From assembly GCA_964452045.1 (NCBI GenBank), contig CAYVKM010000065.1:1-21561 (forward strand): DNA of 21,561 nt, written 5' to 3'. The stretch is from CAYVKM01 sp964452045 (lineage in GTDB: Bacteria > Calditrichota > Calditrichia > RBG-13-44-9). Both the position numbers and the translations under genes were made by a program. Shown in pieces: positions 1 through 7,854 of this stretch. Every line of letters begins with the position of its first letter. The first letter of the stretch is position 1. The notes below the pieces were generated by a model, which saw nothing but the letters and a program-made list of their open reading frames with translations, had not been told where the DNA came from and made no database searches.

Positions 1-775
1 CATTGTTCTGTACCACTACTACTGAATTGGAGCCGCTGTAGGCGTGGGCATCAGAGACAAATGGATCTTCTCCTGAGCCCGGCAGACCGCTCCATGTAGT
101 CCAGTGGGTAGGATTCTGTAGTGCCAGCTGTACACCGGCTGTGTAGGAATCAAAATCATCGAAGAACGGTACCGCCGGAACAATTTCACTGACATCATAG
201 TCGTCCATATACATCTGATCGGCCGCGGTGGCGCCAAAGAAGTCATTGGCATCCAACTGTAGTGGTATGGTGGTGGTTCCGAAGGTTCCAAGCGTCCATT
301 GCCAGCTGTAGATCATAGTACCATCTAACCAGAATTCTGCCACATCATTGTCCAGATCAACGACGACTGCTACCGGTTGCCAGGTATCATAGGCATAGTT
401 AAACGTTGCCGCACTGGCACCCCCAGCATCCAGTCTTCCGGTTCCGCCAGCATCAAAATAGACCTGCATGGCATATACACTACTGCCACCGGCAAAATCT
501 GCCAGGGTATTGAAATATCCGGCGCCACCGGTAGGAATGTACATTTGCCAGGAGAGTTTCCACATGCCGCTGGTCAGCGGTGCCACATCGAATACCTTTA
601 CTAAATCATTGTTCTGTACAATCACCACCGAATTCGAACCACTGTTGGCCTGGGCATCCGAAACAAACGGGTCTTCGGCTGAACCTGGTAAATTGCTCCA
701 GGTAGTCCAATCGTTAGGATTCTGTACCACCAGTTGAGTTCCAGCTGTGTAAGAATCAAAATTATCAAAGAATGC
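1..775 (-). repeat. In-frame tandem repeat, 606-bp period, encoding LamG-like units
   Basis: The first unit begins near 772 (FFDNFDSYTAG) and the second near 166 (FFDDFDSYTAG), exactly 606 bp or 202 codons apart. Over the 55 residues of unit 2 that lie in the window, 44 match unit 1 (80%). Both share the DPFVSDA, SGSNSVV and VQNN blocks. Unit 1 continues through a beta-rich segment with WKLSWQMYIPTG, AEFWLDGTMI and DQMYMDDYDV, which resembles a LamG/concanavalin-type carbohydrate-binding fold. The array may continue beyond the left edge. Confidence 0.85.
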
Positions 776-3700
776 AGCTCCACCAGCACCCTGTGGTGTG
801 GCTGAAACAATGTTTGATGGATCACTCTCACCTTCTGTGTAAACAGCCTTCACATAATACCAATACTTGGTTCCGTTGACAACGGTATGGTCTGAGTAGT
901 TTAAAATCGTGGAATCGACCGAAGCTACCATGGCAAAATTCGTGCTATCATCCGAGCGATATATGTTATATCCGGTTAGACTTTCAATAGAAAGCGGGGA
1001 TATCGATGCGGTCGATCCAGAAGAGCCTTTAGCCTGGGGAAGCTTGGTCCCATCAATGCAAACCGCCCCTGTGAGAGGATTCATTCCTAATGTATTATTC
1101 TTTACTGCCAATTGTTTGAGTTCGGCAGAAGATAATACACGTCTCTCACCGTTGGGAGAGAGTTCCACCACCCGTGCATTGGGGCCACTGCCTTCTTGTA
1201 CGATGGCACGAATCATCAGATCGTTATCAAAACCTGCAATACCAGTCGTGGCCAACGTTTGCCAGGGGAGTCCAAGCGCAGGTGCATTTACCCAAGACCT
1301 ATCGGCGCTGGGTGGAGTGGTATCCCAGGAAAGATTTATTGTTTCACCGTTCGGCTCAAAATAGGAAATGAAAAAATCATCAGCATTAATTTGAACCGCT
1401 GCGCTGGAAACATCCACAATGTCCCACATATCGCGATTGATTGCCTGGTTGCCAGTTGCCAGAGAGGTTCCTGGTCCGCTGCTGGTACCATCATAAATGG
1501 TCCAGTCAACGCTGGTCATACCGGTCGCTGCGGCAGCAAAGAAGACTTTTATGGCCATAAGAGTTGAAGGATAGACGTTGGGAGTAAAACGCACCGCCAA
1601 ATCACCTTCGCCAGTTGCGCCGATACTCAAATTACCTTCTCCGGTGCCATCGTCATAGAATAATTCTCCTTCCTGCATTGGTGCATCCCACATCAGATCA
1701 ACAACCCCGTCTCCTGCATCAGCAGTCAGGTTCTGCGGGGGATTAAGAGGAATAGCAGATCCTTCATATACATGGAAATCATCCAAACTAATATCTTGAT
1801 AAAATGATGGTGTCTCAACAACTCTGAATCTTACACGAGTTTCAGTTGATTGATAGCCACTCAAATTTACTGAGTCCTGGTTCCACATTTGACCGACTTG
1901 ACCAATAGAATCAATGACATCCAGATTCCAAGTTGACCCATCCCAAACATCAACATGTAAATATCCGGTATCTGCAGGTGTCGATTGCTCATTAAAACTC
2001 CAGTACCAGAATGTCATTACAGGATTGGACAATGCTGATAAATCCAAAGGACGAGAGATTAAATTGGTGGGTTCTGTAGGATTCGGACTCGAATCGTCAA
2101 CATAACCGAAATAGCCGGTACCAGTCGTATGGTCGTTATCGGGGCCGTAAGTGGTGGATGTTCCAAATAACCAATCTTTACCGGAATCATTCGGATCATT
2201 AATCCAACCAGGAGGAATGTCACCCGCATATTCAAATGCTTCCTCGTAGGGAAATACCGTTACAGTTGCTTCGAAGCCTTCACCCGTAGCCGAGATTGTC
2301 AAAAGTTCATCAGTACCATTTACCCCATCATGATCTATAGTGATCGTGGCAGAGGCCATGCCTGCAACAGAGGGAGCAAAAGAAACACTGAAATCCTCGG
2401 AGGACATAGAAGCAATGGTGCTTGGCGCTCCCGCGACAATAAAATCTGGGTTATCAGATGTTATCGAGGTTATATTTAAGGTGGGTCCTCCGGTATTGGT
2501 CAGGGTAATCACAGCCGTTGACGTATCTCCCACATTTACAAATCCATAGTCCAGGGTAGTCGGTGAGGCATAGAGAATACCTGTAGAAGCTACAAAGCGG
2601 CTTGGCAAAGCAACATCATCCATGTACCAGCTACTACCAGTTGTCAAACCGGCAGGGTAATAGTAATGCCAGCCGATTTTCACATTATCATTCCCTGTGT
2701 AAGCTGAAAGATCATAGGTCTGGTATCTCCAATTGGTACCCGTATTAGTCACTTTACCTAATTGCGTCCAGGTTTGCCCATTGTCTAAGGTTATTAATAC
2801 TTCAACCGTGTCGTCTCCAGTTGAAAGTCCTTTATAGTAAAATCCAACTTCCGTTGGTCCGGTTGTTAGATCTAATCGTGGAGACCACAAATAAGTGGTA
2901 TCCCGACCAGTAGTACCACTTTTCCAGTAACCCTGTTCTCCCCAGTGTTCATTGGAGCTTGTATAACCTAAGGTTGAATTTATTGAAAAGAAGTACCCGG
3001 TAGGCTGCAACCATGTGCTTACGTCGGCCTCAAAGTCAACCACATAGGAACCTGCCTCAACTGACTGTAGTGTAAGGTCAACTGTATCAGGATTAGTAGG
3101 TGCATCATGTATAAATTCCACCCAACCGGTATCCATGTTAACTGTACTTGGTGTCCAAGTAACCATTATACTGTCTATTACACCTATTGGTATAACTAAA
3201 CTACCACTGAAATTAGTTGTTATATCAGCCGAGCTGGTATTTACTGCGGAAATAGTCAAATCACTTCCACCTACATTCTCAATAAATATATATTCACTGG
3301 CTGATTCTCCAACTGGAACCAAACTGTGCGTTTGATTAAGGTTTATCTCAGAAACTGGTGTTGAAAATCCTGGTATGGCCGGTGGTTCGTAGATCAGAAC
3401 ATTATCAATAGCCCAATACCATGCCCAGGCACCACCATCATCATAAACGAATGCAATTCTCACATCCGCTTGACCGGCAGCTACACTGGTGATATCGTAG
3501 CTTTCATTCCCAGACGCATCTGAGGTATAAGTCACAACATTAGTCCACGTGGTGCCATTTACAACCACCCATACCGAAGCCTGATCGGATGAAATCCAAT
3601 TATAATAGTGCCAAAAATCTAACCTTACAGTAGGATAGACACTTAAGTCCAAGGATGGTGTAAACAAGGTATCAACTGTGGAGAATCCCGATCCCAATGC

Positions 3701-4012
3701 ATCATCATCAACCCAGGCAACGTTTGTACTATTGCCTGTTGTTGTCGGTCTTAAGGTTCCTACTTGAAATCCTGGACTATCGGGATGATGATGGGTTGAA
3801 TCCCATCCTGCAGGAATCACTCCGCCCTCAAAGTCCTCAACAACTGCGGAATCTTCTAATGCCATGTTGAAATGCTGCTTCGGTGAAATGGCTGCTGGGG
3901 CAGGATCGTCACTTTTAACAGGTTTAACAATTGGTTCTTTTTCTACAGCGCCAGCAAAAACCAATGCAGTAGAAATTAGAATCAGAAAAATAATCATTAG
4001 AGTTTTGTACAT
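1..4012 (-). CDS. Giant secreted multidomain surface protein (MAM-like, ASH-like, FnIII, LamG-like), 3' end beyond window
   Basis: The frame stays open on the minus strand from the ATG at 4012 to the window edge: 1337 codons and no stop, so the C-terminus is missing. The start is supported by SD AAGGAGGAG at 4025-4017, 4 nt from the ATG. Residues 1-20 are a Sec signal peptide (MYKTLMIIFLILISTALVFA). Then come three MAM/choice-of-anchor-J-like beta-sandwich domains (about 57-207, 320-470 and 588-750). Each begins with 'EDFEGG..PAGW'- or 'VDFEAD'-like text and ends in '(I/M)DxV/F' text such as AIDNVLIYEP. ASH/choice-of-anchor-D-like Ig domains separate them (about 208-317 and 476-585; LDYGFVNVGDTS). 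An FnIII domain (about 753-1066) is split by a long insert. LamG/concanavalin-like units start at 1081 and 1283. The protein is probably exported to the cell surface for adhesion or glycan binding. A C-terminal type IX sorting domain is plausible but out of view. No catalytic residues were recognised. Confidence 0.9.
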   Translation of the reverse strand, partial: MYKTLMIIFLILISTALVFAGAVEKEPIVKPVKSDDPAPAAISPKQHFNMALEDSAVVEDFEGGVIPAGWDSTHHHPDSPGFQVGTLRPTTTGNSTNVAWVDDDALGSGFSTVDTLFTPSLDLSVYPTVRLDFWHYYNWISSDQASVWVVVNGTTWTNVVTYTSDASGNESYDITSVAAGQADVRIAFVYDDGGAWAWYWAIDNVLIYEPPAIPGFSTPVSEINLNQTHSLVPVGESASEYIFIENVGGSDLTISAVNTSSADITTNFSGSLVIPIGVIDSIMVTWTPSTVNMDTGWVEFIHDAPTNPDTVDLTLQSVEAGSYVVDFEADVSTWLQPTGYFFSINSTLGYTSSNEHWGEQGYWKSGTTGRDTTYLWSPRLDLTTGPTEVGFYYKGLSTGDDTVEVLITLDNGQTWTQLGKVTNTGTNWRYQTYDLSAYTGNDNVKIGWHYYYPAGLTTGSSWYMDDVALPSRFVASTGILYASPTTLDYGFVNVGDTSTAVITLTNTGGPTLNITSITSDNPDFIVAGAPSTIASMSSEDFSVSFAPSVAGMASATITIDHDGVNGTDELLTISATGEGFEATVTVFPYEEAFEYAGDIPPGWINDPNDSGKDWLFGTSTTYGPDNDHTTGTGYFGYVDDSSPNPTEPTNLISRPLDLSALSNPVMTFWYWSFNEQSTPADTGYLHVDVWDGSTWNLDVIDSIGQVGQMWNQDSVNLSGYQSTETRVRFRVVETPSFYQDISLDDFHVYEGSAIPLNPPQNLTADAGDGVVDLMWDAPMQEGELFYDDGTGEGNLSIGATGEGDLAVRFTPNVYPSTLMAIKVFFAAAATGMTSVDWTIYDGTSSGPGTSLATGNQAINRDMWDIVDVSSAAVQINADDFFISYFEPNGETINLSWDTTPPSADRSWVNAPALGLPWQTLATTGIAGFDNDLMIRAIVQEGSGPNARVVELSPNGERRVLSSAELKQLAVKNNTLGMNPLTGAVCIDGTKLPQAKGSSGSTASISPLSIESLTGYNIYRSDDSTNFAMVASVDSTILNYSDHTVVNGTKYWYYVKAVYTEGESDPSNIVSATPQGAGGAAFFDNFDSYTAGTQLVVQNPNDWTTWSNLPGSAEDPFVSDAQANSGSNSVVIVQNNDLVKVFDVAPLTSGMWKLSWQMYIPTGGAGYFNTLADFAGGSSVYAMQVYFDAGGTGRLDAGGASAATFNYAYDTWQPVAVVVDLDNDVAEFWLDGTMIYSWQWTLGTFGTTTIPLQLDANDFFGATAADQMYMDDYDVSEIVPAVPFFDDFDSYTAGVQLALQNPTHWTTWSGLPGSGEDPFVSDAHAYSGSNSVVVVQNN

Positions 4013-4129
4013 ATTGCTCCTCCTTAAAATAGTTTAAATACAAAAGATAGATGGCCTAAAAAAGTGAGATTGTTGAGGATAAAAATCTGCGGGATTACCT
4101 CAATGGCCATCCTGAAAAAAGAAGAAAGG

Positions 4130-4166
4130 ATAGAAATTTTCTATTAGTCGACTATCACCTCCTTTT
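4130..4166 (-). promoter_or_regulatory. Orphan perfect Shine-Dalgarno with adjacent palindromes in the leader of the giant gene
   Basis: Read on the minus strand, 4166-4155 is AAAAGGAGGTGA, complementary to the conserved 3' tail of 16S rRNA. No ATG or TTG follows at a usable distance; the GTG inside it would give a four-residue frame before TAA. It is followed by the palindromes TAGTCGACTA (4145-4154) and ATAGAAA-t-TTTCTAT (4130-4144). It lies about 145 nt upstream of the true start, so it would be in the 5' UTR if transcription starts near 4266. It could be a ribosome standby site, a leader control element or chance. Confidence 0.4.
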
Positions 4167-4272
4167 GATTGGAAAAAATCTTTGATTTTAAAAACTTTGT
4201 TATTGCGATGTCTGAGACCGAAAAGAACAAACAATAATAAAGGAATGCACCTTGTATGAAATCACCTCTATT

Positions 4273-4302
4273 CAAATATATTGTTTTTTTTCAATAAATC
4301 AA
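4273..4302 (-). promoter_or_regulatory. Candidate Bacteroidota-type promoter for the giant gene
   Basis: On the minus strand, TTG (4302-4300) is followed after 19 nt by TATATTTG (4280-4273). This fits the TTTG-N19-21-TAnnTTTG pattern known for the Bacteroidota primary sigma factor. The predicted transcript would have a leader of roughly 250 nt. The match is by eye in AT-rich DNA, so chance occurrence is possible. Confidence 0.35.
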
Positions 4303-4312
4303 GATAAATTTG
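4281..4312 (+). promoter_or_regulatory. Candidate Bacteroidota-type promoter for the spermidine-synthase-like gene
   Basis: TTG at 4281-4283 is followed after 21 nt by TAAATTTG at 4305-4312, 35 nt before the ATG at 4348. The -7 box lies inside the inverted repeat AAGATAAA-TTTG-TTTATCTT (4301-4320), which could be an operator or a coincidence of AT-rich sequence. It overlaps the divergent minus-strand candidate, so the two genes may be co-regulated. Confidence 0.35.
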
Positions 4313-4347
4313 TTTATCTTTTTGTACGAGTCTGAGGATCTTGTTAA

Positions 4348-6558
4348 ATGAAATTTCTTTCCAATACTACCACAAATTTGCTCCCGGCATTCTCATTGGG
4401 ATTATTTTCGTTGACTGTTCAGGTAATCCTTTTCAGACTTGTGTTTGAATTCTTCTACGGCAATGAATTGACGATTGGGATATCACTGGCGGTCTGGCTG
4501 GCAGGAAGTGCTTTGGGCTCATTTGTTATGCCAAAAGTGATGAGAAAATTCAACTGGCAACCAGCTTTTGATATTCTTATCGTAACGTCTGTTTTTATAT
4601 TATTTTTTATCGCAAGAAGCTTTCCACTTTTATTTAATCTGAAGCCCGGGATTTATTCAACTGTAGTAGAAGCTATACCGATTTTATTTCTCACAATCTT
4701 TCCAGCAGCACTCTTATGTGGAGCCTATTTTCCATATATTATTATTTATTTCCACGGAACATCTTCAAATACCAAAGCAGAAAACATCAACAAGGTTTAT
4801 TTCCAGGAGAGCCTCGGGGCTTTTACTGCTGGACTTATATTGAATTTGTGGTTACTCAATAGTTTTAACAATTTGCAAATTCTTGCCTTTGTGTCACTAA
4901 TCTTAGTTGTATCCACTCAATATGTCCAACTTGTAAAACAGAATACAGGCGGAAATAACGTTAAAAAAGTCATCCTCTTCATCTTTGTACTATTTCTATT
5001 CATCACCGCACAAAATCTGTTGCAACAAATAAGTAACCACCAATATGCTCCCTATCAAATACTCTTGGAAAAAAATACACCTTATGGTAATATAAAAATA
5101 GGGGAGTATAACAATCAGACTTTGGTATTAAGACAGGGCAAAATTTTGTATTCCACTCCGGACCTGTTTAGTGCCGAAACCCACATGCTCCTGCCGCTAC
5201 TGGCCCAACCCGAGGCTAAAAAAGTTCTGATTCTTGGCGGCAATCTTCAAGATTTTCTATCTTATCTTGTTCAATTAAAAACCATAAAACATGTCACCTT
5301 TCTGGAATATGATCAATTTCTGATTGAATTGCAAAAATCCCGGATTAATAAAAAAGGTCTAACTTTTGATATCCGTTTCGTAAAGGGAGACATTAGACAA
5401 TTTTTTGGAAAATCGACGGAAAAGTTTGATGTTATCTGTCTGAACACAAACGAGCCTGATAATTTAGCGCTCAACAGATATTACACCAGAGAATTTTATG
5501 CTTTTATCAAAAAAAAATTAAATAAGGATGGTCTATTCTTTTTTAGTATACAATCTTCCGAAAATTTAATTAATCCCGATTTATGCAGTTATATCAATCT
5601 ATTAGAAAACACGCTTCGTACCACTTTCTCCAATATTTTTATTATCCCCGGAGATAATAACTATTTTTTTTCCGGAAATTCAGAATATATTGGCAGACTA
5701 CCGGAAATACTGCAGGCAAAGCTGAAAAATGGTAACTTCAATACCACTTATATTAATCCTGCCTACCTTAAATATACATTATCTGAAGAACGTCTATCAG
5801 CCTATTCGGAGCAACTCAATACCTGCCGGCATACCGCCATAAATTCAGACTTCAATATCAAGGGATATCTGTACCATTTCAAAGTCTGGGGTTCACTCTC
5901 CGGAGAAGTAATTTCCAAGGTATTTCAATACCTTAATAAAATTAAGTATGCCATCGTTTCACTGCTGCTGATTGGTTTGATATTCCTTAAAATCATATTC
6001 AAAGAGAACAAGGTGCGAAAGATCATCTGGGAGTTAATGGTAGTTGCCGGAATCTCAATTGCTCTGGAGATTCTAATCCTCCTGCTGTATCAGATTATCT
6101 ACGGTTCCCTTTATTCGGGGATGGCAATTATATTTGGATTATATATGTTGGGACTTGCAGCAGGATCACGCTTCATCCTTAATAAAGCAAAGTCAATGAT
6201 ACTTAGATCCCCTCGAGTTTTTTATCTAGCATTTATCTCTATAGCACTTGTGCTTTATTTCCCATTAATCCTGAATATGCAATTATATGAATCCGGAATT
6301 TTATTTGCATTTACCAAACACCTATTTCTGCCACTAATGATCTTTTCGACCGGTTTTCTTACCGGAGGATTTTTTGCTTACATCACTCATACTTACTACA
6401 CCTCCAACAAACTAAAAATGCCTGGAATAACCTATGCAGCAGATCTGGCCGGAGCCGTGCCGGTAGCATTGTTTATCTCAACTTTCCTTATCCCGGTACT
6501 GGGATTACCCGCTACTCTCGCAATAATTATTGGTATCCTGATCGTTCAGTTGATTTAA
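4348..6558 (+). CDS. Polytopic membrane protein with embedded degenerate spermidine-synthase-like domain
   Basis: The protein has 736 residues in three parts: hydrophobic helices at about 10-230, a soluble SpeE/methyltransferase-like domain at about 235-470, and a second hydrophobic block at about 540-736. Residues 14-58 and 559-612 resemble each other (an 'FYGNE/IYGSL' turn, then 'LAxGSxxxxxxxx'), so the membrane halves look like an internal repeat. This is the known 'fused MFS/spermidine synthase' architecture. In the soluble domain the nucleotide loop reads LILGGNLQDF (about 294-303) instead of GGGDGG. LEYD keeps the acidic residue, but the catalytic Asp motif (normally D-x-x-D-P) reads LNTNEPDN at 365-372. 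Polyamine synthesis is therefore doubtful; a binding or transport role is possible. The SD is weak (GAGG at 4334-4337, 10 nt from the ATG). Confidence 0.8.
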   Translation: MKFLSNTTTNLLPAFSLGLFSLTVQVILFRLVFEFFYGNELTIGISLAVWLAGSALGSFVMPKVMRKFNWQPAFDILIVTSVFILFFIARSFPLLFNLKPGIYSTVVEAIPILFLTIFPAALLCGAYFPYIIIYFHGTSSNTKAENINKVYFQESLGAFTAGLILNLWLLNSFNNLQILAFVSLILVVSTQYVQLVKQNTGGNNVKKVILFIFVLFLFITAQNLLQQISNHQYAPYQILLEKNTPYGNIKIGEYNNQTLVLRQGKILYSTPDLFSAETHMLLPLLAQPEAKKVLILGGNLQDFLSYLVQLKTIKHVTFLEYDQFLIELQKSRINKKGLTFDIRFVKGDIRQFFGKSTEKFDVICLNTNEPDNLALNRYYTREFYAFIKKKLNKDGLFFFSIQSSENLINPDLCSYINLLENTLRTTFSNIFIIPGDNNYFFSGNSEYIGRLPEILQAKLKNGNFNTTYINPAYLKYTLSEERLSAYSEQLNTCRHTAINSDFNIKGYLYHFKVWGSLSGEVISKVFQYLNKIKYAIVSLLLIGLIFLKIIFKENKVRKIIWELMVVAGISIALEILILLLYQIIYGSLYSGMAIIFGLYMLGLAAGSRFILNKAKSMILRSPRVFYLAFISIALVLYFPLILNMQLYESGILFAFTKHLFLPLMIFSTGFLTGGFFAYITHTYYTSNKLKMPGITYAADLAGAVPVALFISTFLIPVLGLPATLAIIIGILIVQLI

Positions 6559-6573
6559 ATTCTATGATAAAGG

Positions 6574-6607
6574 AAAATAAAAAGGCCGCCTTTTTTTTCG
6601 GCGGCCT
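6574..6607 (-). terminator. Intrinsic terminator of the pentapeptide-repeat gene (convergent junction)
   Basis: A perfect 8-bp stem AGGCCGCC/GGCGGCCT (6583-6590 with 6600-6607) encloses a 9-nt loop. On the minus strand it is followed directly by TTTTATTTTCC. On the plus strand no T tract follows, so it chiefly serves the leftward gene ending at 6635. Confidence 0.85.
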
Positions 6608-6634
6608 GGAATAAGGAAACTATTTAAGGTCAAA

Positions 6635-7522
6635 TTAGATAACAACCAATCCTTCGGTATTGGCATTTACAATTTTTTCCGGATTTAAGTTCGAGCGGAT
6701 GATGATGGCCCGCTGAAGCACCGGCGTGGTAATGTCACACTTCTGAAATTTACTGTTAACAATCTGGGTCTCCCGCATTATCGGTTTATAAATCTTACAA
6801 TTATGATATTCCGTATTATTAACAATAGCTGTGGCAAACCGACAATTCTGCAGTACCGAATCTTTATAGGTATTATTGTCGATTAAGCAACCGATATAAT
6901 TCACTTCAATAAAATCGTTATTGGTAAACTGACATTTGTAAAACTGGCTTCCGGAAAACAGGGCGTTATCCAGTTTACTTTTTACCACCTCGATTTCATC
7001 AAAAAAACTCATCATAAAATTGCTATCGGCAATCTGAACGGAAGTGTACTTATTATCTTTCCAGAAGGTATTTTTAAGATCAGCAGATTTGATATATAAA
7101 TTATCAAATTTACAGTTTTTCGTTTTCAGTAAATTACCTTCCACCAGGGACATATCAACATCAACAAAGTCAGAATCCAGAATGATTGTTCCGCTCAGTG
7201 TCGCCTGCACAAGCTTGGTATTTTTAAATTGCGAATTTTGGATAAAACTTCGCTTCAGATTAATGTTGGTCAAATTGGAGTCGGTGAAATCGACATCGAT
7301 TAACATTGCACTCATTAATGAGGCACTGCGTAAATCCAATCCGGACAGATCAAATCCATCCAACACAATTTTGTCTAAGGTCACCGGAGCAACCGAGTGT
7401 TCTATATTATTTCTAAGTTTTTTTAGAAATGTTTCTTTATCTGGTATATGTTGCCAGCAATAATGCGTAAATGATATGGGTTTAAACGGACACCCTTCTT
7501 CCGCACATTTGTGATAGGACAT
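6635..7522 (-). CDS. Degenerate pentapeptide-repeat protein with N-terminal Cys/His cluster
   Basis: The protein has 295 residues. The N-terminal 25 residues contain C6-x4-C11-x10-C22-x2-H25, a likely small zinc site. After a short helical linker (about 30-45), from about residue 50 on the sequence is built of roughly five-residue steps of the pentapeptide type (A/S/N-[D/N]-[L/F]-x-x), e.g. LDGFDLSGLDLRSAS, DFTDSNLTNINLKRS and FSGSQFYKCQF. It should fold as a right-handed quadrilateral beta-helix, though many steps are degenerate. No signal peptide is seen, so it is probably cytoplasmic. Function is unknown for most such proteins; some mimic DNA and protect gyrase, but nothing here shows that. 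A GTG at 7531 in frame is possible, but the SD-like GGGGGTG ends 6 nt before the ATG at 7522, which I prefer. Confidence 0.8.
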   Translation of the reverse strand: MSYHKCAEEGCPFKPISFTHYCWQHIPDKETFLKKLRNNIEHSVAPVTLDKIVLDGFDLSGLDLRSASLMSAMLIDVDFTDSNLTNINLKRSFIQNSQFKNTKLVQATLSGTIILDSDFVDVDMSLVEGNLLKTKNCKFDNLYIKSADLKNTFWKDNKYTSVQIADSNFMMSFFDEIEVVKSKLDNALFSGSQFYKCQFTNNDFIEVNYIGCLIDNNTYKDSVLQNCRFATAIVNNTEYHNCKIYKPIMRETQIVNSKFQKCDITTPVLQRAIIIRSNLNPEKIVNANTEGLVVI

Positions 7523-7854
7523 TTTTGACACCCCCGAATAAGTTCCATATTTAAATTTCTATTAAACACAAATTATTATAAAATAATAAATTTTAACAAA
7601 TTTTTCAATTCCAAAATATTTTTCGTTTGTTTAACCATAAAAGTTCCTTTAATTTTAAAGTTCTTTTCAAATTTCTACCAACCAGCGACATTCTAAATGA
7701 ACATTTCCAATAAAAATTTTTTCCTTTTACCAGAGTTTAAAGGCCTATCAGTTTCACGTTTTAGAAATAAGGCATGATAGTTAATCTGAACTTTCGGAAA
7801 TGGTTTGAAGATTTTGAACGACCATCCAATTAAGAACTTGAGGGATAAAATTAA
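7523..7854. other. Divergent AT-rich intergenic region, 332 bp
   Basis: This gap lies between the leftward pentapeptide gene and rightward pepF and must hold promoters for both. It is extremely AT-rich, especially 7545-7680. I see no open frame with an SD, no RNA gene and no strong hairpin. No promoter match was good enough to call. Confidence 0.5.

Larger units (their letters stand above)
4013..4347. other. Divergent intergenic region, 335 bp
   Basis: This gap separates two divergent genes and is strongly AT-rich. It holds TAnnTTTG promoter candidates on both strands around 4273-4312, a perfect AT-rich inverted repeat at 4301-4320, two small palindromes at 4130-4154, an SD-like sequence with no gene behind it at 4166-4155, and the real SD of the giant gene at 4025-4017. 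A 28-codon open frame (4110-4024, minus) has no SD and is not called. Confidence 0.6.

Noticed and set aside
1..1600. Several open frames of 60-150 codons on both strands in the first 1.6 kb
   Set aside because: They are shadows of the giant minus-strand gene. That gene's frame is continuous with the signal peptide at 4012 and encodes recognisable domains throughout.
4024..4110. 28-codon minus-strand frame (MAIEVIPQIFILNNLTFLGH...) just upstream of the giant gene
   Set aside because: There is no SD before its ATG, its stop runs into the real gene's SD, and its composition is that of AT-rich DNA. The orphan SD is about 45 nt too far upstream to serve it.
7044..7463. 139-codon plus-strand frame opposite the pentapeptide gene
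   Set aside because: It is antisense to a gene with clear five-residue periodicity, has no SD, and is serine/leucine-rich shadow text.
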